Below the pieces are notes generated by a model. The model was not told the DNA's origin. It saw only the letters and a program-made list of their open reading frames with translations, and ran no database searches. Of a DNA stretch of 64,000 bases, positions 61,236 to 64,000 are shown one piece after another (the first letter of the stretch is position 1; each line of letters begins with the position of its first letter). The stretch is from Hafnia alvei (GTDB lineage Bacteria; Pseudomonadota; Gammaproteobacteria; Enterobacterales; Enterobacteriaceae): positions 4,464,001 through 4,528,000 of the forward strand of contig NZ_OZ061315.1 of NCBI RefSeq assembly GCF_964063325.1, in the 5' to 3' direction. Made by a program: the position numbers and the translations under genes.

Positions 61236-62519
61236 ATGGTTAAGTCAGAAAATCAGAACCAGTTGATGTTGGCCCGTCAATTACCTCAGCAGTCTGTGGC
61301 CCTGATTCTGGCAGGTGGCCGCGGCTCTCGCTTGAAGGATCTCACCAAAACGCGTGCGAAACCGGCCGTTCACTTTGGCGGTAAATTTCGTATCGTCGAT
61401 TTTGCGCTATCGAACTGCATCAACTCAGGCATTCGTCGTATTGGGGTGATCACCCAATATCACTCGCATACCTTGGTGCAGCACATTCAGCGTGGTTGGT
61501 CGTTCCTGAACGAGTCAATGAATGAGTTTGTCGATCTCCTGCCCGCCCAGCAGCGTGATGCGTCAGAACATTGGTACAAAGGAACCGCCGACGCGGTGTA
61601 TCAAAATTTGGATATTATTCGACGCTATGACGCTGAATTTGTGGTCATTCTCGCTGGTGACCATATCTACAAAATGGACTATTCGCGCATGCTGATCGAC
61701 CACGTGGAGAGCGGTGCCGGATGTACCGTGGCCTGTATCCCCGTACCGCGTAGCGAAGCGAGCGAATTTGGCGTGATGGAAGTTGGCGACGATCATCAGA
61801 TTTTGAAGTTTCTAGAGAAACCACAGAATCCACCCGCTATGCCGGGCAACGAAGATATGTCGCTCGCCAGCATGGGCATTTATGTATTTAACGCAGAATA
61901 TCTTTATCAGTTGCTGGAAGAAGACATGAGTCTCACGGACTCCTTCCACGATTTTGGTAAAGACCTGATCCCCAAAATTACCGCGCAGGGAAAGGCTTGG
62001 GCACATCCCTTCACGCTTTCCTGCGTCACGAGCACCGACGAGCACGACGTTGCCCCGTACTGGCGCGACGTTGGAACCTTAGATGCCTATTGGCGTGCCA
62101 ATCTCGACTTAGCTTCGGTCACGCCAGAACTCGACATGTACGACAAACGCTGGCCAATTCGCACCTACATGGAATCACTGCCGCCAGCCAAGTTTGTCCA
62201 AGACCGTTCAGGCAGCCACGGTATGACCATGAACTCCTTGGTGTCGGGCGGCTGTATTATTTCAGGCTCCGTGGTCGTTCACTCGGTTCTGTTCCCTCGG
62301 GTTCGCGTTAATTCGTTCTGCACCATTGATTCATCTGTTTTATTACCTGACGTCAACATTGGCCGCTCGTGCCGCCTACGCCGCTGCATTATCGATCGCG
62401 CCTGCGTTCTGCCTGAAGGCATGGTGATTGGGGAGAATGCAGAAGAAGACAGCAAGCGTTTTTACCGCTCTGAAGGCGGGGTTGTCTTGGTCACGCGCGA
62501 AATGCTGGCTCGTTTATGA
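61236..62519 (+). CDS. glgC: Glucose-1-phosphate adenylyltransferase GlgC
   Basis: Makes ADP-glucose, the committed and allosterically controlled step of glycogen synthesis (activated by fructose 1,6-bisphosphate, inhibited by AMP in enterobacteria). It is 427 aa (E. coli 431). Nucleotide-binding LAGGRGSRLKDLTKTRAKPAV (about 25-45), the catalytic Asp in LAGDHIYKMDY (about 140-150), the glucose-1-phosphate-binding FLEKP, and a C-terminal left-handed beta-helix (SGGCIISGSVVVHSVLFPRVRVNS) are intact. Confidence 0.97.
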   Translation: MVKSENQNQLMLARQLPQQSVALILAGGRGSRLKDLTKTRAKPAVHFGGKFRIVDFALSNCINSGIRRIGVITQYHSHTLVQHIQRGWSFLNESMNEFVDLLPAQQRDASEHWYKGTADAVYQNLDIIRRYDAEFVVILAGDHIYKMDYSRMLIDHVESGAGCTVACIPVPRSEASEFGVMEVGDDHQILKFLEKPQNPPAMPGNEDMSLASMGIYVFNAEYLYQLLEEDMSLTDSFHDFGKDLIPKITAQGKAWAHPFTLSCVTSTDEHDVAPYWRDVGTLDAYWRANLDLASVTPELDMYDKRWPIRTYMESLPPAKFVQDRSGSHGMTMNSLVSGGCIISGSVVVHSVLFPRVRVNSFCTIDSSVLLPDVNIGRSCRLRRCIIDRACVLPEGMVIGENAEEDSKRFYRSEGGVVLVTREMLARL

Positions 62520-62595
62520 GATGAAGTGTTGGGTGTCGCTCCCGGCAAACAGAAAGGCTGACGGGAGCATCACTCAATTTGACTGAGGATTATCG

Positions 62596-64000
62596 ATGTA
62601 CGTATTGCACGTCTGTTCCGAACTGTTTCCCCTGCTCAAAACAGGTGGATTAGCCGACGTTGTCGGTGCAATGCCTGCTGCGCAAATTGCTCAGGGAGCT
62701 AATGTGCGCGTTCTTCTCCCCGGATTTCCGGCGCTGAAAGAAGGGATCCCTGAAACACATGAAGTCGCCACGCTAGATACCTTTGCCGGTCGCGTTACGC
62801 TGCGTTTTGGTCATTATCAAGGCGTTGGTATCTATTTGATTGATGCCCCGCATCTTTATGACCGCCCCGGCAGCCCGTATCACGATCAGGCGATGTATGC
62901 CTACTCAGACAACCATCGCCGTTTCGGCTTGCTGGGATGGATAGCCGCCGAACTGGCCAGCGGCTGCGACCACTATTGGCGCCCACAGGTGGTTCATGCT
63001 CATGATTGGCATGCAGGCCTCGCCTGCGCGTATCTGGCGGCGCGTGGTCGCCCAGCTCGCTCTGTGTTTACCGTGCACAACCTTGCCTATCAGGGCTTAT
63101 TTTCAGCTCATCACATGGCTGAGCTGTATCTACCACAGGATTTCTTCCAGATCTATGGACTGGAATTCTATGGCCAAATCTCATTCTTAAAAGCCGGGCT
63201 GTTTTACGCCGATCACGTCACAACGGTCAGCCCTACCTATGCGAAAGAAATCACCCGCCCTGAATTCGCCTATGGCATGGAGGGGCTATTACAGCAGCTT
63301 GAACGCGAAGGCAAACTCAGCGGCATTCTCAACGGCGTTGATGATGCGATTTGGGATCCCGCGACCGATAAACTCATCGCCAACTGTTATCAGCGAGAAA
63401 ATCTCAAAGAGAAGGCGCTAAACAAACAGCATCTACAAACGGCCATGGGGTTAGAAGTCGATCCGGAGAAACCGATCTTTGCAGTTGTCAGCCGTTTAAC
63501 CAGCCAGAAGGGATTGGATTTAGTGCTTGAAGCCCTGCCTACGCTATTAAACGGCGGTGGACAGCTGGCACTTCTCGGTGCGGGAGATGCTCCTTTGCAA
63601 GAGGCATTTCTGGCCGCTGCGGCCGCCTATCCCGGTCAGGTTGGCGTGCAAATCGGTTATCACGAAGCGTTCTCGCATCGGATTATTGCGGGCGCCGACG
63701 TTATTTTAGTACCGAGTCGTTTTGAGCCCTGCGGGCTAACTCAGCTGTACGGGCTGAAATACGGCACCCTGCCGTTGGTGCGCCATACCGGCGGCTTAGC
63801 CGACACGGTGAACGACTGCTCGCTGGAAAATCTCTCCGAAGGCAGCGCCAGCGGCTTTGTCTTTAATGACTGCGATACCAAAGATTTGTCGAATGCGCTC
63901 CGCCGCGCCTTTGTTCTCTGGACGCGCCCAACGCTGTGGCGCTACGTGCAGCGCCAAGCCATGGCGCAAAACTTCAGCTGGGAAAAAGCGGCCGTGAGCT
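62596..64000 (+). CDS. glgA: Glycogen synthase GlgA (cut by window end)
   Basis: Elongates glycogen with ADP-glucose. The ATG at 62596 (GAGGAT upstream) opens a frame that stays open to the window end: 468 codons against 477 aa in E. coli, so only about nine residues and the stop are missing. The GT5 motif KTGGLADVVGAMP (about 15-27, ADP-glucose binding), HAHDWHAGL, VHNLAYQG and the C-terminal PSRFEPCGLTQLYGLKYGTLPLVRHTGGLADTV (about 374-406) are visible. The 76 bases after glgC contain no gene. Confidence 0.95.
   Translation, partial: MYVLHVCSELFPLLKTGGLADVVGAMPAAQIAQGANVRVLLPGFPALKEGIPETHEVATLDTFAGRVTLRFGHYQGVGIYLIDAPHLYDRPGSPYHDQAMYAYSDNHRRFGLLGWIAAELASGCDHYWRPQVVHAHDWHAGLACAYLAARGRPARSVFTVHNLAYQGLFSAHHMAELYLPQDFFQIYGLEFYGQISFLKAGLFYADHVTTVSPTYAKEITRPEFAYGMEGLLQQLEREGKLSGILNGVDDAIWDPATDKLIANCYQRENLKEKALNKQHLQTAMGLEVDPEKPIFAVVSRLTSQKGLDLVLEALPTLLNGGGQLALLGAGDAPLQEAFLAAAAAYPGQVGVQIGYHEAFSHRIIAGADVILVPSRFEPCGLTQLYGLKYGTLPLVRHTGGLADTVNDCSLENLSEGSASGFVFNDCDTKDLSNALRRAFVLWTRPTLWRYVQRQAMAQNFSWEKAAVS

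Overview
The window is a chromosomal segment of a Gram-negative gamma-proteobacterium of the order Enterobacterales. Nearly every gene can be matched from memory to an Escherichia coli counterpart at close to its usual length, often in the E. coli order (aroK-aroB-damX-dam-rpe-gph-trpS, mrcA/hofMNOPQ, nirBDC-cysG, igaA-yrfG-hslR-hslO, pckA, envZ-ompR/greB-tex-feoABC, bioH/gntX-nfuA). The divergence level, the codBA and ula insertions and the malT/malPQ-glgBXCA arrangement suggest a genus outside the Escherichia/Salmonella group; a Hafnia-like organism (Hafniaceae) is my best guess, by inference only. I saw no rRNA, tRNA, insertion sequence, prophage or CRISPR array.

Layout. 1-3.0 kb: end of tsgA, then the cytosine utilisation operon codBA on the minus strand, with a PurR-type box over its promoter. 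3.3-8.9 kb: nirBDC-cysG (NADH-dependent nitrite reduction, nitrite transport, siroheme synthesis), with an FNR site and a NarL/NarP 7-2-7 site at the classical spacing. 9.0-15.4 kb: the aroK-to-trpS superoperon on the minus strand. 15.7-19.2 kb: hofMNOPQ (DNA-uptake/type IV pilus-like), divergent from mrcA. 22-29 kb: nudE, igaA, yrfG, hslR, hslO, pckA. 29-38 kb: envZ-ompR, greB, tex, feoABC. 39-41 kb: bioH, gntX, nfuA. 41-48.7 kb: a complete L-ascorbate cluster (ulaR, ulaG, ulaABCDEF) carrying a yagU-like membrane gene at its end. 48.7-64 kb: malT, malPQ and glgBXCA, which bring maltodextrin breakdown and glycogen synthesis side by side; glgA is cut by the window end.

The most unusual signal lies in intergenic DNA. 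Three copies of a modular, highly structured element of about 220-270 bp occur at 6270-6540 (minus), 38349-38612 (minus) and 38733-38955 (plus). Each carries two short perfect or near-perfect hairpins whose loops expose GGA inside CAGGATG, CAGGGATG or CAGGACG, then a GC-rich stem whose sequence differs between copies but stays complementary, followed directly or within 1-2 bases by TCGGACGCC, and finally CGAAACCT motifs. GGA in a hairpin loop within (A)CA(R)GGAUG is the known recognition element of CsrA/RsmA, so these look like repeats encoding CsrA-sponge-like RNA. In all three cases, however, the GGA strand is antisense to the nearest upstream gene, so transcription of that strand must be shown. 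The glgC leader here, a classical CsrA target, carries ACAAGGAG at its ribosome-binding site.

Other regulatory material includes inverted 13-bp repeats and a CRP site in the ulaG-ulaA region, MalT boxes before malP, two Fur-like boxes before feoA, a strong hairpin between damX and dam, a palindrome between the -35 and -10 of pckA, and a second family of short CCCTCCCC-type hairpins in the ula operon and after yagU.
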